Of a stretch of DNA of 64,000 nt, positions 16,716 to 25,298 are shown piece after piece (positions within the stretch are counted from its first letter, which is position 1; every line of letters starts with the position of its first letter). This DNA is from an uncultured Lachnospiraceae bacterium. Lineage in GTDB: Bacteria > Bacillota > Clostridia > Lachnospirales > Lachnospiraceae. The position numbers were made by a program, and so were the translations under genes. A model generated the notes under the pieces. The model was not told the DNA's origin, did no database searches, and saw only the letters and a program-made list of their open reading frames with translations. The stretch spans positions 1 to 64,000 of the forward strand of contig CAJUKV010000003.1 in NCBI GenBank assembly GCA_910587305.1, read 5' to 3'.

Positions 16716-16935
16716 CTATTGTATATATTTTTTATTTGCCCTCACCGGTGTAGCTTTATGCTGTGTAAAATAATAAACTAACGTCATAATCACGTCATAA
16801 GAAAAACCCTGCTTTGCATCGTTCCGTATATCCGGCAACATTGAATGTAAAAATATGTTTATATAAATATATATTTTAAACTGGTTTTTTTCATCTAATT
16901 TGATAAAATATAGTAGATGACATAACAAGCAGTAT

Positions 16936-17018
16936 ACTGTAAAAAATAAATTTTTCACAGGCAAGTTTTTGTATACGGCCCCAAATTTGCAGGCTGAGAG
17001 AAAGGCATGGTTATTATT
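16936..17018 (+). repeat. Hairpin leader element B, copy 1
   Basis: CTGTAAAAAA (16937-16946) and TTTTTCACAG (16951-16960) form an A/T-rich hairpin. GCAAGTTTT follows, then CCAAATTTGCAGGC (16981-16994) and a ribosome binding site. The copy before upp at 41229-41306 matches closely, and a related copy precedes the first LicD gene. Upstream, 16716-16935 is AT-rich and shows nothing else I can name. Confidence 0.65.
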
Positions 17019-18191
17019 ATGGAAATTTTATTTTACCGCTATGGAAGTATATGTGAGCCCGATATCATCCGGGCCTTTCGTCAAATGAGCCTGACGGTTT
17101 TAGAGGATACCACTGAAATAACCCAAAAATCCATATCAGATGCAGACCGCATTCTGTCCGTAGAGCGAATAATCAATGAGAGACATCCTCTCTTTGTATT
17201 CAGCATCAACTTCTACCCTGTTATCTCTGATATTTGCCACATATACCGCACGCCTTATTTATGCTGGACGGTAGACTGCCCTGTTCCTGAGCTGTTTTCC
17301 GCCTCTATCTGTCATGATACCAACCGGATATTTTTATTTGACCAGGCGCAGTATCAGACCTTTTCCCCGTATAATCCGGAGCATGTTTATCATCTTCCTC
17401 TTGCCTCCTGCACGGAACGTTTTGATCGTGTCATCAGTTCCATTTCCGGCGCCGATCGCGCTTCCTTTTGCTGTGATATTTCCTTTGTAGGTTCTCTTTA
17501 TAATGAAAAAAATCCTCTCCGCGCTCTGTCCGATTTATCTGAATACTCACAAGGATATATACGGGCTCTTGTGGAGGCGTCCTTAAAAATATACGGCTAC
17601 AATCCTGTGGAGGACGCCCTTACCGACAATGTAATAGCTGATATCAAGAAAAATGATTCCAAATTTTTTACTCTAAAAAAATCCGTAGCCAATTCTGACC
17701 GCTATATGGCCGCTCACAGTTATATCGGCATGGAAATTGCCCAGACGGAACGTATTCGAACCTTAAATCAATTGGCTTTACATTTTCCGGTAGATCTTTT
17801 TACCCGCAGCGATACCTCCCCATTAAAAAATGTACGGATCCATGGAGGAGTCCATACATTAACTGAGATGCCCAAAATATTCCATTTAAGCAGGATTAAT
17901 TTGAATATGACCATCAAGCCCATCCAAACCGGCCTGCCACTGCGCATTTTTGATATTCTTGGATGCGGTGGTTTTCTCATGACCAACTACCAAAGCGAGC
18001 TGCAGAATTATTTTGATATTGGTATAGATCTGGAGACTTACTCTTCTTTGGAAGAGCTGGTGGATAAATGTGCCTATTATCTTTCCCATGAACAGGAACG
18101 GGCGCAGATTGCTCAAAATGGATATCAAAAGGTTTGCTCCATGCATACCTATCCCCATCGTATCCGCACAATGATTGCCTCCATCCTTTAA
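17019..18191 (+). CDS. CgeB-like glycosyltransferase (first of two)
   Basis: A 390-residue protein of the CgeB/DUF3880 type: an N-terminal domain that ends in PYLCWTVDCP, a central DISFVGSLYNEKNPL block, and a C-terminal GT-B half with GLPLRIFDILGCGGFLMTNYQ followed by YYLSHEQER and the closing HTYPHR. CgeB-like proteins are glycosyltransferases of spore or flagellar surface glycans. The same architecture occurs on the minus strand at 21226-22401. The start is uncertain: AAAGG is one base from ATG 17007 and 13 bases from ATG 17019. It is the only plus-strand gene in the second glycan block. Confidence 0.78.
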   Translation: MEILFYRYGSICEPDIIRAFRQMSLTVLEDTTEITQKSISDADRILSVERIINERHPLFVFSINFYPVISDICHIYRTPYLCWTVDCPVPELFSASICHDTNRIFLFDQAQYQTFSPYNPEHVYHLPLASCTERFDRVISSISGADRASFCCDISFVGSLYNEKNPLRALSDLSEYSQGYIRALVEASLKIYGYNPVEDALTDNVIADIKKNDSKFFTLKKSVANSDRYMAAHSYIGMEIAQTERIRTLNQLALHFPVDLFTRSDTSPLKNVRIHGGVHTLTEMPKIFHLSRINLNMTIKPIQTGLPLRIFDILGCGGFLMTNYQSELQNYFDIGIDLETYSSLEELVDKCAYYLSHEQERAQIAQNGYQKVCSMHTYPHRIRTMIASIL

Positions 18192-18208
18192 ATTTGCCCG
18201 GCCGGCTC

Positions 18209-18317
18209 CTAGTACAACGAATATTAAGTTTCTGATACTTTCATTTCCTGCAAAAGTCGATTTTTCAATGCTTTCGGAGAATTGAAAATGTCAAAAACTT
18301 ATTATTCGATGTACTAG
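18209..18317. repeat. MITE-like long palindrome (109 bp)
   Basis: The left end reads CTAGTACAACGAATATTAAG and the right end, reverse-complemented, CTAGTACATCGAATAATAAG. The pairing continues inward for some 50 bases with mismatches, so the whole unit can fold into one long hairpin. It lies between two converging genes. No coding capacity is seen. The flanking 18318-18425 contains one more small hairpin, GTACA/TGTAC. Confidence 0.6.
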
Positions 18318-18425
18318 TACAGCATTGTACAAAATAAATTTGCCTTACAATCGGTTGGCAGACTATCCCTATGTGTGCCGCTGTGAATCTTTCTAAAGTA
18401 AATTAAGAATATTTCATTAGGTATG

Positions 18426-19478
18426 TCATTCATCGTTGCGCATCATGATTTTCACATAGTCCTCTTTCTTGTTGCGCATAATCTCAAAGCCTTCCATAAA
18501 CGATTCGAGCGTCATCCGATGGGTAATGATTTTTTCCGGTTTCACTCTTTTTCCTTCCAGGCAAGCTAAAACATAATTCCAATCATCTGTTTTCTCGTGT
18601 GTAAAAGATGAGTTCCAAGTTCCGGTTAGTTGTAGCTGGCTGCGAAGGATTTTCCAATAGAGACTTTTTTCCAGAGCGATATCCGACGCCGGATTACCCA
18701 CAAGCATCATTCTGCCTCCCGCCGCTAAGCTTTTGATTCCCTGCGCCAAAACATCGCTTTTCCCCACACAGTCAAAAAATATATTTACGCCCAGGCCATC
18801 CGTTTTATCCATAAGCCATTTGGAAAAATCCTCCTGCCTTACATCACAGAAATTTTCTTCCTTTATGCCGATATTGTACGCCATCTTCTTCTGGAAATCC
18901 TTATTTCCTGCCGCATATATTTCCTGGCATCCCATCTCTTTTAGAAACATCAGGGTAAAAAGACCAATCGTCCCAAGTCCGCACACTGCGATTTTGTCCG
19001 TTCCAGAGGGCCGGATTCTGCGTATGGCATGCACTGCCACTGCCATAGGCTCTAACATTGCCGCCTGCTCCATGGTGACGGAATCCGGTAATTCAATCAA
19101 ATTCCACTCGGGCACCCTCACATATTCCGCAAATCCCCCGTCTGTCCTTGAACCCAGATAACTGTATTTGCCGCACATTTCATACTGTTTTTTTTGGCAC
19201 TCAGGGCAGTTCCTGCAAGGAATCAAGGGGAAGACGCCCACCCGCTTGCCAAGCAGACTGCTGCTCACGCCCTCTCCCACTTCTACTACTTCTCCCGCAA
19301 ACTCATGGCCGGGTATGAGCGGATGCGAGTATGCCCCGGTCCGATAGATTCTTGGAATATCAGAACCGCAGATACCGGCTGCACGCACATGCACCAGAAC
19401 GCTGCCTGCCGCAGCGACGGGCTTTTCCGTCTCCTCATATCGGTAATCTCCAATTCCATGTAATACGTAAGCCTTCAT
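18426..19478 (-). CDS. Zinc alcohol dehydrogenase, galactitol-1-phosphate dehydrogenase/TarJ-like
   Basis: A 350-residue zinc MDR enzyme. It has the catalytic zinc site (AAGICGSDIPR, GHEFAGEVV), a structural zinc lobe with four cysteines (CRNCPECQKKQYEMC), and the NAD loop CGLGTIGLFT. ICGSDIPRIY and YLGSRTDGGFAEY closely resemble galactitol-1-phosphate 5-dehydrogenase. Beside a TarI-type cytidylyltransferase and an Rpe-type epimerase, a role in making a polyol phosphate for CDP activation is likely. TarJ makes ribitol-5-phosphate this way, but this sequence is nearer to GatD, so the polyol is open. The start at 19478 is set by GGGGGATAAGA, part of a degenerate element D. Confidence 0.78.
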   Translation of the reverse strand: MKAYVLHGIGDYRYEETEKPVAAAGSVLVHVRAAGICGSDIPRIYRTGAYSHPLIPGHEFAGEVVEVGEGVSSSLLGKRVGVFPLIPCRNCPECQKKQYEMCGKYSYLGSRTDGGFAEYVRVPEWNLIELPDSVTMEQAAMLEPMAVAVHAIRRIRPSGTDKIAVCGLGTIGLFTLMFLKEMGCQEIYAAGNKDFQKKMAYNIGIKEENFCDVRQEDFSKWLMDKTDGLGVNIFFDCVGKSDVLAQGIKSLAAGGRMMLVGNPASDIALEKSLYWKILRSQLQLTGTWNSSFTHEKTDDWNYVLACLEGKRVKPEKIITHRMTLESFMEGFEIMRNKKEDYVKIMMRNDE

Positions 19479-19519
19479 TCTTATCCCCCATATATCGCAA
19501 GCCATCCCTGCAATACTGT
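19479..19519 (-). repeat. Hairpin leader element D, degenerate copy
   Basis: Read on the minus strand: ACAGTATTGCAG, then GGCTTGCGATATATGGGGG and the start of the dehydrogenase gene. The order and spacing match the other D copies, but the 5' arm of the stem has decayed. Confidence 0.45.
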
Positions 19520-19600
19520 CATCCAACATTCAATCAACTATCAGCATCAAACCTTCTATCCTTCAATCATCACCCCGTAAGGTGACTTTTCTTAAAAACA

Positions 19601-19978
19601 TTACCAATATATTTTAATATCATACTGTTTTATTTTCATATCACAAGTAATTAGCATAAGATTTTCCTCCAGAGCCGTAGAAATGATCAGGCGGTCAAAT
19701 GGATCTCCATGGAGCATCGGAAGTTGCTGAATTCTTTCAAGATATTGTGATTTTATAGGCAAAATGGAAATCTGAAGATTATAACACATTTCTTCGAGCT
19801 CCGTAATTGATTTTTCGATATCCAATTTTCGGATACTCTTTTTGATAGCAATTTCCCATAGCGAAGCAATGCTTAAATAAAGATTCTCACTTTCTTCTAT
19901 TACTTCCCTGGCTCCTTTGGAAAGGCTTACATTATCTTCGAGAAACCAGAGAAAAGTACAGGTGTCCATTAGATACAT
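19601..19978 (-). CDS. vapC: VapC-family PIN-domain toxin
   Basis: A 125-residue PIN-domain RNase. Acidic residues expected for Mg binding are present: Asp5 in YLMDTCTFLWFL, Glu42 in SLWEIAIKK, Asp92 or Asp95 in HGDPFDRLI and Asp113 in ITCDMKI. Such toxins cleave RNA, often tRNA or rRNA. It overlaps the antitoxin gene by one base (TAATG), the usual tight coupling. The pair lies between the polyol dehydrogenase and cytidylyltransferase genes, both on the same strand, and seems to have been inserted there. RNA target cannot be predicted. Confidence 0.87.
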   Translation of the reverse strand: MYLMDTCTFLWFLEDNVSLSKGAREVIEESENLYLSIASLWEIAIKKSIRKLDIEKSITELEEMCYNLQISILPIKSQYLERIQQLPMLHGDPFDRLIISTALEENLMLITCDMKIKQYDIKIYW

Positions 19979-20211
19979 TACATATACTCCTTAAAGCATT
20001 CAGGTGTTTCATCAAAGTCATCCGCTATACTGATCTGTCCTTTAAGGATGCCTGACTGGCGAATTTTCTCTTTTCCATTTGTTTTTATACGTTCTGATGC
20101 GATATCTGTTTCCGACTGCGCTAACAGGAATTTTGCAAAGTTGACTACCTGTGATAACTTATCGGCAGGCAGGGCCGTAATGATATGAATAGCTTGTTGC
20201 TCCAGTGTCAT
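19978..20211 (-). CDS. vapB: VapB-type antitoxin (DUF2281-like)
   Basis: A 77-residue partner of the downstream PIN toxin. The N-terminal TLEQQAIHIITALPADKLSQV resembles the short helical region of DUF2281/VapB-like antitoxins, and the C-terminal DDFDETPECFKEYM matches the toxin-wrapping tail of that family. The start at 20211 follows AGGAGATTCGAC. As in other pairs it is translated first and likely represses its own promoter. No palindromic operator stands out in the 50 bases upstream. Confidence 0.8.
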   Translation of the reverse strand: MTLEQQAIHIITALPADKLSQVVNFAKFLLAQSETDIASERIKTNGKEKIRQSGILKGQISIADDFDETPECFKEYM

Positions 20212-20262
20212 GTCGAATCTCCTTTCTTGTTCTGCCGAATCCTTCAAATTATCTATTTGTTT

Positions 20263-20988
20263 TCAGTTTACAATAAAATCATCTGCAACGCAATAGCCCC
20301 GCAAAATCTGCTCAAAGCGCGCCAAATCTTCCCTGGTCGTGATCTTAAAATTCCGTTCTTCCCCCGCCACACATGCGATATCCAGACCCGCAAGGACAGC
20401 CGGTTCGGTGGAACCGTTTATCTGCAAAATCTTATCCGGCAAAAGTCTTTCATTGGCACGATAATAAGGGCCGGCCCGAAAAGCCTCCGGCGCCTGTCCC
20501 GCCATCAGCCTGTCTCTGTCGAGCAGAGACTCTATCTTACCGTCCCTGCCATAATAAACCGTATCTTTCACAGGAATTGTGGTCAGAGCTCCGTCATGCT
20601 CCCTGCAGGCTTCCAGGCAGTCCGAAATAATCCTTTTTGACACTAACGGCCTTGCCGCATCATGCACAATCACGATATCCTCCTCGCCGCCATATTCCAG
20701 TATATCTTTCAGCCCGTTCCAAATAGAAAGCTGCCTGTTTTTCCCAGGCACGGAAAATCCATGCAGTTTTCCGCAGCTTTCCGCCCCTTCCGCTTTTGCG
20801 CACTCTTGTATAAAAGGCCTCCATTCCTCATCCGCCACAATCTGAATCTTGTCAATTTTCTCATGCTCTGCAAAAGTTTTCAGGCAGTATGCAATAACCG
20901 GTTTTCCGGCCGCTTCAAGATACTGCTTAGGGATATCTCCCCCAAATCTGCTGCCGGTTCCTCCTGCCAGTATTAATGCAATATTCAT
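20263..20988 (-). CDS. IspD/TarI-type cytidylyltransferase
   Basis: A 241-residue CTP-dependent nucleotidyltransferase. ALILAGGTGSRFGGDIPKQY is the CTP-binding signature, and VHDAARPLVS, TIPVKDTVY and QAPEAF are IspD/TarI blocks. IspD makes CDP-methylerythritol in isoprenoid synthesis; TarI makes CDP-ribitol for teichoic acids. The neighbouring polyol dehydrogenase, epimerase and LicD genes favour the TarI-like role, with CDP-ribitol or another CDP-polyol as product. Sequence alone does not exclude IspD. The ribosome binding site GGGGGATTAG precedes the ATG. Upstream lies a complex leader with elements A and D. Confidence 0.72.
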   Translation of the reverse strand: MNIALILAGGTGSRFGGDIPKQYLEAAGKPVIAYCLKTFAEHEKIDKIQIVADEEWRPFIQECAKAEGAESCGKLHGFSVPGKNRQLSIWNGLKDILEYGGEEDIVIVHDAARPLVSKRIISDCLEACREHDGALTTIPVKDTVYYGRDGKIESLLDRDRLMAGQAPEAFRAGPYYRANERLLPDKILQINGSTEPAVLAGLDIACVAGEERNFKITTREDLARFEQILRGYCVADDFIVN

Positions 20989-21051
20989 CTAATCCCCCAT
21001 TTCCCGATTACCTGCCAGTCAAATACCACATCGTATCATTTTGGCCTCCAT

Positions 21052-21210
21052 GGGTCAAGCGAACATGCTTGCATGTTCATTTGACCCTCAAGTCAACAAC
21101 CCCGCTGCAGGCAGCCACTTGGCTTGTTGCTCGCGGGAATCAGGGTTGAAAGATTTTCTTTCAACCTTATCCCTCTGCATACCCCAAGCTTTGCTTACGA
21201 TACTGCCGCC
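21052..21210 (-). repeat. Composite leader: element D, then element A, before the cytidylyltransferase gene
   Basis: In minus-strand order: element D (21210-21171), hairpin GGTTGAAAG with CTTTCAACC (21166-21144), a 55-base GC-rich insert with its own pairing, and a long hairpin from GGGTCAAATGAAC to CGCTTGACCC (21087-21052). It ends in GGAGGCCAAA and an ATG that opens only a six-codon frame (ATG at about 21040). The real gene starts at 20988 with its own site. The leader thus carries a used-up translation start. Confidence 0.6.
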
Positions 21211-21225
21211 AATAGATATTTTTTT

Positions 21226-22401
21226 CTATCCTGAATTTAAGTAGCTAAGCATCTCTTTAGCCCTATGCACATAAGTATGCCCTGAGGCAATCTTTTCAAA
21301 ACCATTTCGGGCAATCTGCCTTCTTTCCTCGTCATTTTTTAGATAATAAGAAATCTTAGCAATCAAGTCCTCCCTGCTCTCAAAATACACAAAATCTTCC
21401 TCCGGCGTAAAGAAGGAAAGGAAATCCTCCTGGAAATTTGTAAGCAGAAATCCTCCCGCCCCCATAATCTCAAAAGCCCGAAGAGGTATCCCTTTTAAAA
21501 TACTCCGTAAGGTGATGTTCAAATTTACGGAAGCCGTTTTGTAGATATAGGGCGCCCATGAATACGCATCCAAAGCGCCATGATTGGCGCATCCCGGAAT
21601 CCGTACGGTCTGATCCGGCGTATACAAGTCCAAACCGTACTTTTGCGCAACTAACGTTAACAAGTCAAATCTCTCTGACGCCGTAATTTGACGGTTAATC
21701 ACATACTGTGCAAACAGATATTCAATGCTTTCTACTTCCCCGGGCATTACCTGCATGGGCAGCGCTTTTTGCATGTCTTTTATAATCTTATCAGGCAGCG
21801 CTTCCTGTATAAAATTATATCCATACACCAGCTTCTGCGCCTCTATCAGTCCCTCCAGATAGCCGCGGGTATAATCGGTTATTCCCGTCATCCTTTGATA
21901 AAATTGATGTTTTTCCCGATACAATGATCCCACAAAAGCAATCTCATGGTCAGGCTTCCATGATGTTTTCGCAAAGGAATTCAAATCCTTCATTTCCTTT
22001 AAACGATCCGTATTGGCCGCCATAGGAAGATAATAAATCGTGGGAACGCCGCCTTTATGGAACTCCTCATAGACGGCGCTGTCAAAAACAAAAACATAAT
22101 TCGTCGGATAAGCTATGGTATAATGATACATCCGCACATGAGGGCTGTCGTAAACCCAGGATATATAAGGGAGCCCCATGTTTTTACATGCCACTGCCAC
22201 AGTGGGAAAATAGTTAAAAGAAAATAAAGCATCGGGGGAGATTTCCCTGAACTGTCTCTCTAATTCTTCCACCGCCCCTTTATCTTCCGGCTCCCCATTA
22301 TCCAAAAAAGGGCATTCCGTCACGCTATGCCCTAATTTTGTAAATGCCTCCGCCATATCCTCCCTGCCAAAGCAGTCCCATGTAAGCATGCCTATCTTCA
22401 T
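21226..22401 (-). CDS. CgeB-like glycosyltransferase (second of two)
   Basis: A 391-residue paralog of the protein at 17019-18191. Shared blocks are PYISWVYDSP, EIAFVGSLYREK, GIPLRAFEIMGAGGFLLTNFQ, YYLKNDEER and HTYVHRAKEM. The C-terminal half is the GT-B sugar-nucleotide domain. The start is ambiguous: AAAGGAG is one base from ATG 22413 and 13 bases from ATG 22401, the same arrangement as in its paralog and the Hsp33 gene. It lies in the CDP-polyol/LicD block, so it probably extends the glycan that LicD proteins decorate. Donor sugar unknown. Confidence 0.78.
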   Translation of the reverse strand: MKIGMLTWDCFGREDMAEAFTKLGHSVTECPFLDNGEPEDKGAVEELERQFREISPDALFSFNYFPTVAVACKNMGLPYISWVYDSPHVRMYHYTIAYPTNYVFVFDSAVYEEFHKGGVPTIYYLPMAANTDRLKEMKDLNSFAKTSWKPDHEIAFVGSLYREKHQFYQRMTGITDYTRGYLEGLIEAQKLVYGYNFIQEALPDKIIKDMQKALPMQVMPGEVESIEYLFAQYVINRQITASERFDLLTLVAQKYGLDLYTPDQTVRIPGCANHGALDAYSWAPYIYKTASVNLNITLRSILKGIPLRAFEIMGAGGFLLTNFQEDFLSFFTPEEDFVYFESREDLIAKISYYLKNDEERRQIARNGFEKIASGHTYVHRAKEMLSYLNSG

Positions 22402-22510
22402 TATAATATCCATGCTCCTTTCCCAACCTGCGAATTTCCGACAACGAAAGCCTCGTTGCTTGCAGCAATATTGTTAAATTTATCCATCTTTCCTACATGC
22501 CCTTTTCAGC

Positions 22511-23197
22511 TTAAATCTTTTCTCCAATCTCATCCTCAAATTTAAGCCTCCTGATATCCTCCAGAATTACTCCGTAAGGCTTTTTCTTGCCAAACAGTAA
22601 TGTAGTGCCCAGTACGAAACCGTCCATTCCCTTCGGTGCAAATTCTATAATTTTCTCTTTGCTGCAGGCGCCGTCCCAATAGAGCTTAAAATGCATTTTA
22701 TCCTTAAGCCGCAGCAATTTTTCAATTTTTTCTCCCACATAGGGCATGTACATCTGCCCCGCATTTCCCGGATTTACCGTCATCACCAAAACCTTATCCA
22801 CAATACGCAGCATTTCAATTACCGTTTCCACGCTTGTCCCAGGGTTAATCGCAATGCCCGGAATTAAGCCGGCATTAATAATTTTCTGCAAAGTAGTGGA
22901 GGGATGATACTCAGCCTCCGGGTGAATGTACACGGTATCTCCCTTACGCAGTTTATTTATGAACAATTGAATGTTATTATTGGGATGCTCTATCATTAAA
23001 TGTACGTCCATAGGCTTTGAAGTGGCAGATGCTATAAATGCCATATCGTTTAAGGACATGGCAAAGTTAGGCACATATCGTCCATCCATAATATCAATAT
23101 GAAAGGAATCGATTCCACCTTCGCTGAGCATGCGAACCTCCTTCTCCAAATTTCCATAATTTACGCACATCATAGATGCATTCAGTTCAAAATTCAT
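22511..23197 (-). CDS. Ribulose-phosphate 3-epimerase family protein
   Basis: A 228-residue TIM-barrel epimerase. Signature blocks are FHIDIMDGRYVPNF, DVHLMIEHP, GIAINPGTSVE and MTVNPGNAGQMY, with the catalytic aspartates and histidines in the first two. Rpe interconverts ribulose-5- and xylulose-5-phosphate; close relatives act on allulose-6-phosphate. Here it may feed a ketose phosphate to the GatD/TarJ-like dehydrogenase for polyol synthesis, though it could simply be a metabolic Rpe. The start at 23197 is seven bases after AGGAG; an upstream in-frame codon has no site. LicD genes lie directly upstream. Confidence 0.82.
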   Translation of the reverse strand: MNFELNASMMCVNYGNLEKEVRMLSEGGIDSFHIDIMDGRYVPNFAMSLNDMAFIASATSKPMDVHLMIEHPNNNIQLFINKLRKGDTVYIHPEAEYHPSTTLQKIINAGLIPGIAINPGTSVETVIEMLRIVDKVLVMTVNPGNAGQMYMPYVGEKIEKLLRLKDKMHFKLYWDGACSKEKIIEFAPKGMDGFVLGTTLLFGKKKPYGVILEDIRRLKFEDEIGEKI

Positions 23198-23265
23198 TCC
23201 ATTTCTCCTCACTGCTCATTTCTTTTATTTTATATCGTTCTTTTGGTAACGCTTTTATTTTCGTA

Positions 23266-24279
23266 TTAATTATTACTCTCCGCTTTTGCCACTTTCTTTC
23301 TAAGCTCCTCAAGCTGTCTTTTATAACAGGGATAGCCGTGCATCCCTTCACTGCGCACAGGCTTTTTATAATCCCCATAAATCACCTTTAAAACCTCATC
23401 ATAATTTCCGGGTACCGGAACGTCAAATCCCTCAAAGGACAGATATTCCGTCCTCTCAAACCATGCCGGTTCATATACTTTTCCAAACTTTAAATAGTCC
23501 AAATACATTGCGAGCTGATGGCTTCCGGTTCTATTCCCTTGTAAAAACCCCTGCTCCCTTTCCAATTTGCCATACGAAAGCTCTTCCGCCACATGCCATA
23601 ATTCTTTTAATAACGCCTCTCTGTTCCTTTTTTGCAGCAGACTGCGCCGGATTGTAATTCCATATTGATCCTTTAACAAATCAAGCAGCCTGCCTATCTG
23701 CAACGTTGCCCCTTCTATATCCGCCTGCAGCTTTCCCTGCCGCTCTGCTGTGGCCGTCTTTGCCTCAAATTCTAACTGCTGCAGCATAAGAGCGCTTGCA
23801 AAAATGCTTCTCTGCATATCGGACAAATTTGTGTCGGAAGGAATTGTATCCAGCGGAAAAATATCAATCCCCACATAAAAAGGACAGCCATGAAATTGCA
23901 GCAGATGATCCGGTTCAATACTGATAGAATCGCTGTTGTTCACATAAACCTGGTACTCCGGATACCCCTCCCTTGCAAAAGGCGCCCTGACCACATACCC
24001 TTCCGGTAATTCCTCCGGCAACAGCTCCAATATTTTCCGATAGTCCTTGCGTTTCATCCAGATATCTATATCATCATCCCATGGGATAAACCCCTGATGC
24101 CGCACGGCGCCAAGCAGTGTGCCATAGGCAACATACCATTCCAGCCCATGTCTTTCGCAAATAACCGCGATTTCATTTAACACTTCCAGTTCGGCTGCCC
24201 AAACCGTCTTCATGGTGGCGTCCACCAAAAAACCTTCTCTTTCTTCGTCCTGAAAATAATCTACCGGAAATTGCAGCAT
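23266..24279 (-). CDS. LicD-family phosphotransferase 1 (last in the tandem)
   Basis: A 337-residue LicD protein. The core motif GTLLGAVRHQGFIPWDDDIDIW near residue 55-75 carries the DDDxD metal-binding aspartates of the LicD/fukutin nucleotidyltransferase fold. LicD moves phosphocholine from CDP-choline, and the human relatives fukutin and FKRP move ribitol phosphate from CDP-ribitol. No choline genes (licA, licB, licC) are seen, while CDP-polyol genes are adjacent, so polyol-phosphate transfer is the better inference. It overlaps the previous gene by one base (TAATG). A longer helical middle segment than in its siblings is visible. Confidence 0.85.
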   Translation of the reverse strand: MLQFPVDYFQDEEREGFLVDATMKTVWAAELEVLNEIAVICERHGLEWYVAYGTLLGAVRHQGFIPWDDDIDIWMKRKDYRKILELLPEELPEGYVVRAPFAREGYPEYQVYVNNSDSISIEPDHLLQFHGCPFYVGIDIFPLDTIPSDTNLSDMQRSIFASALMLQQLEFEAKTATAERQGKLQADIEGATLQIGRLLDLLKDQYGITIRRSLLQKRNREALLKELWHVAEELSYGKLEREQGFLQGNRTGSHQLAMYLDYLKFGKVYEPAWFERTEYLSFEGFDVPVPGNYDEVLKVIYGDYKKPVRSEGMHGYPCYKRQLEELRKKVAKAESNN

Positions 24280-25235
24280 TACTTTTCCCTCTTTCTGGCC
24301 GCTTCCACCTCCGCCACATGTTTTCGCAGCTGTTCTAACTGTTTCTTGTAAAATGGGTAATCATGAAGCGCAGTATTCCTGACGCATACCGAATAATCTC
24401 CATAGATTACACGTAATATTTTATCATATTCTCCTGGCACCGTCACCATAAATCCTTCAAAAGGCATCCATTCCGCCCGCTCAAACCACTCTGCCGCGTA
24501 ACGCTTGCCAAACTTTATATAGTCCAAATACATGACCATCTCATTTGACTTTTTCCCGTTACCGCACATAATAATTTCATTGGCTAGTCCCCACAGCCCT
24601 GCCGACAGCTCGTTCCGCGCGTCGTCTGAAACGGGAACCGACAGGCCGCTTTTGTCGATCGTTACATCGCACTGTTTTTCCAATATGCTTAGCATATCAT
24701 ACAATTCCTCATTGCACTCCCCGTTTTTTACCATGAGAGCCGCCTGTCTCGCCACTTTAAAAAGGTGAAACCGCAAGGAATCTTCCTCCCCTTCTTCTAA
24801 AAAATCCAGTGGGAATACATCAATCCCCACCATAAAAGGGCAGCCATGAAACTGTTTCAAATGTTCCGGCTCAATACTGATTGAATCGCTGTTGACCACA
24901 CAGGAGTGATACTCCGGATACCAGCTTTCCAATAAGGGACTCCTCACAATATAGCCTTTGGGAAGCTCCTCGGGGAGATAGGTAAGAAGCCGCATATAGT
25001 CTTCTCTTTTTAGCCAGATATCTATGTCGTCGTCCCAAGGGATAAAGCCCTTATGTCTGACCACGCCAAGCAGAGAGCCAAAGGCCATATACCAGGTCAG
25101 CCCATGCCTCTCACACACTTTTGCAATCTCGCTTAAAACTTCCAGTTCCGCCGCCCAAACCGTCTTCATGGTTGCGTCTATCCGGAAATCTTCTCTTATT
25201 TCCGGCAAAAAAAACTTTTCTTCAAAGTTTAGCAT
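24279..25235 (-). CDS. LicD-family phosphotransferase 2
   Basis: A 318-residue LicD protein with GSLLGVVRHKGFIPWDDD as its active-site block, FHGCPFMVGIDVFPLD in the middle and a C-terminal VTVPGEYDKILRVIYGDY shared by all four copies. The ribosome binding site is GGAAG before ATG 25235. It is translationally coupled to the next gene. The four copies differ clearly in sequence, so the duplications are old and the enzymes may recognise different acceptors. Confidence 0.85.
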   Translation of the reverse strand: MLNFEEKFFLPEIREDFRIDATMKTVWAAELEVLSEIAKVCERHGLTWYMAFGSLLGVVRHKGFIPWDDDIDIWLKREDYMRLLTYLPEELPKGYIVRSPLLESWYPEYHSCVVNSDSISIEPEHLKQFHGCPFMVGIDVFPLDFLEEGEEDSLRFHLFKVARQAALMVKNGECNEELYDMLSILEKQCDVTIDKSGLSVPVSDDARNELSAGLWGLANEIIMCGNGKKSNEMVMYLDYIKFGKRYAAEWFERAEWMPFEGFMVTVPGEYDKILRVIYGDYSVCVRNTALHDYPFYKKQLEQLRKHVAEVEAARKREK

Positions 25236-25298
25236 TTTCTTCCATTTCCATAAAATTCCTGAGTTATATTTGTTTTATGGCAACATTGCAAAAAATCT

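Noticed and set aside
20263..20988. IspD of the isoprenoid pathway
   Set aside because: Considered because the family is the same; context (polyol dehydrogenase, epimerase, LicD) favours a CDP-polyol role. Not disproved by sequence.
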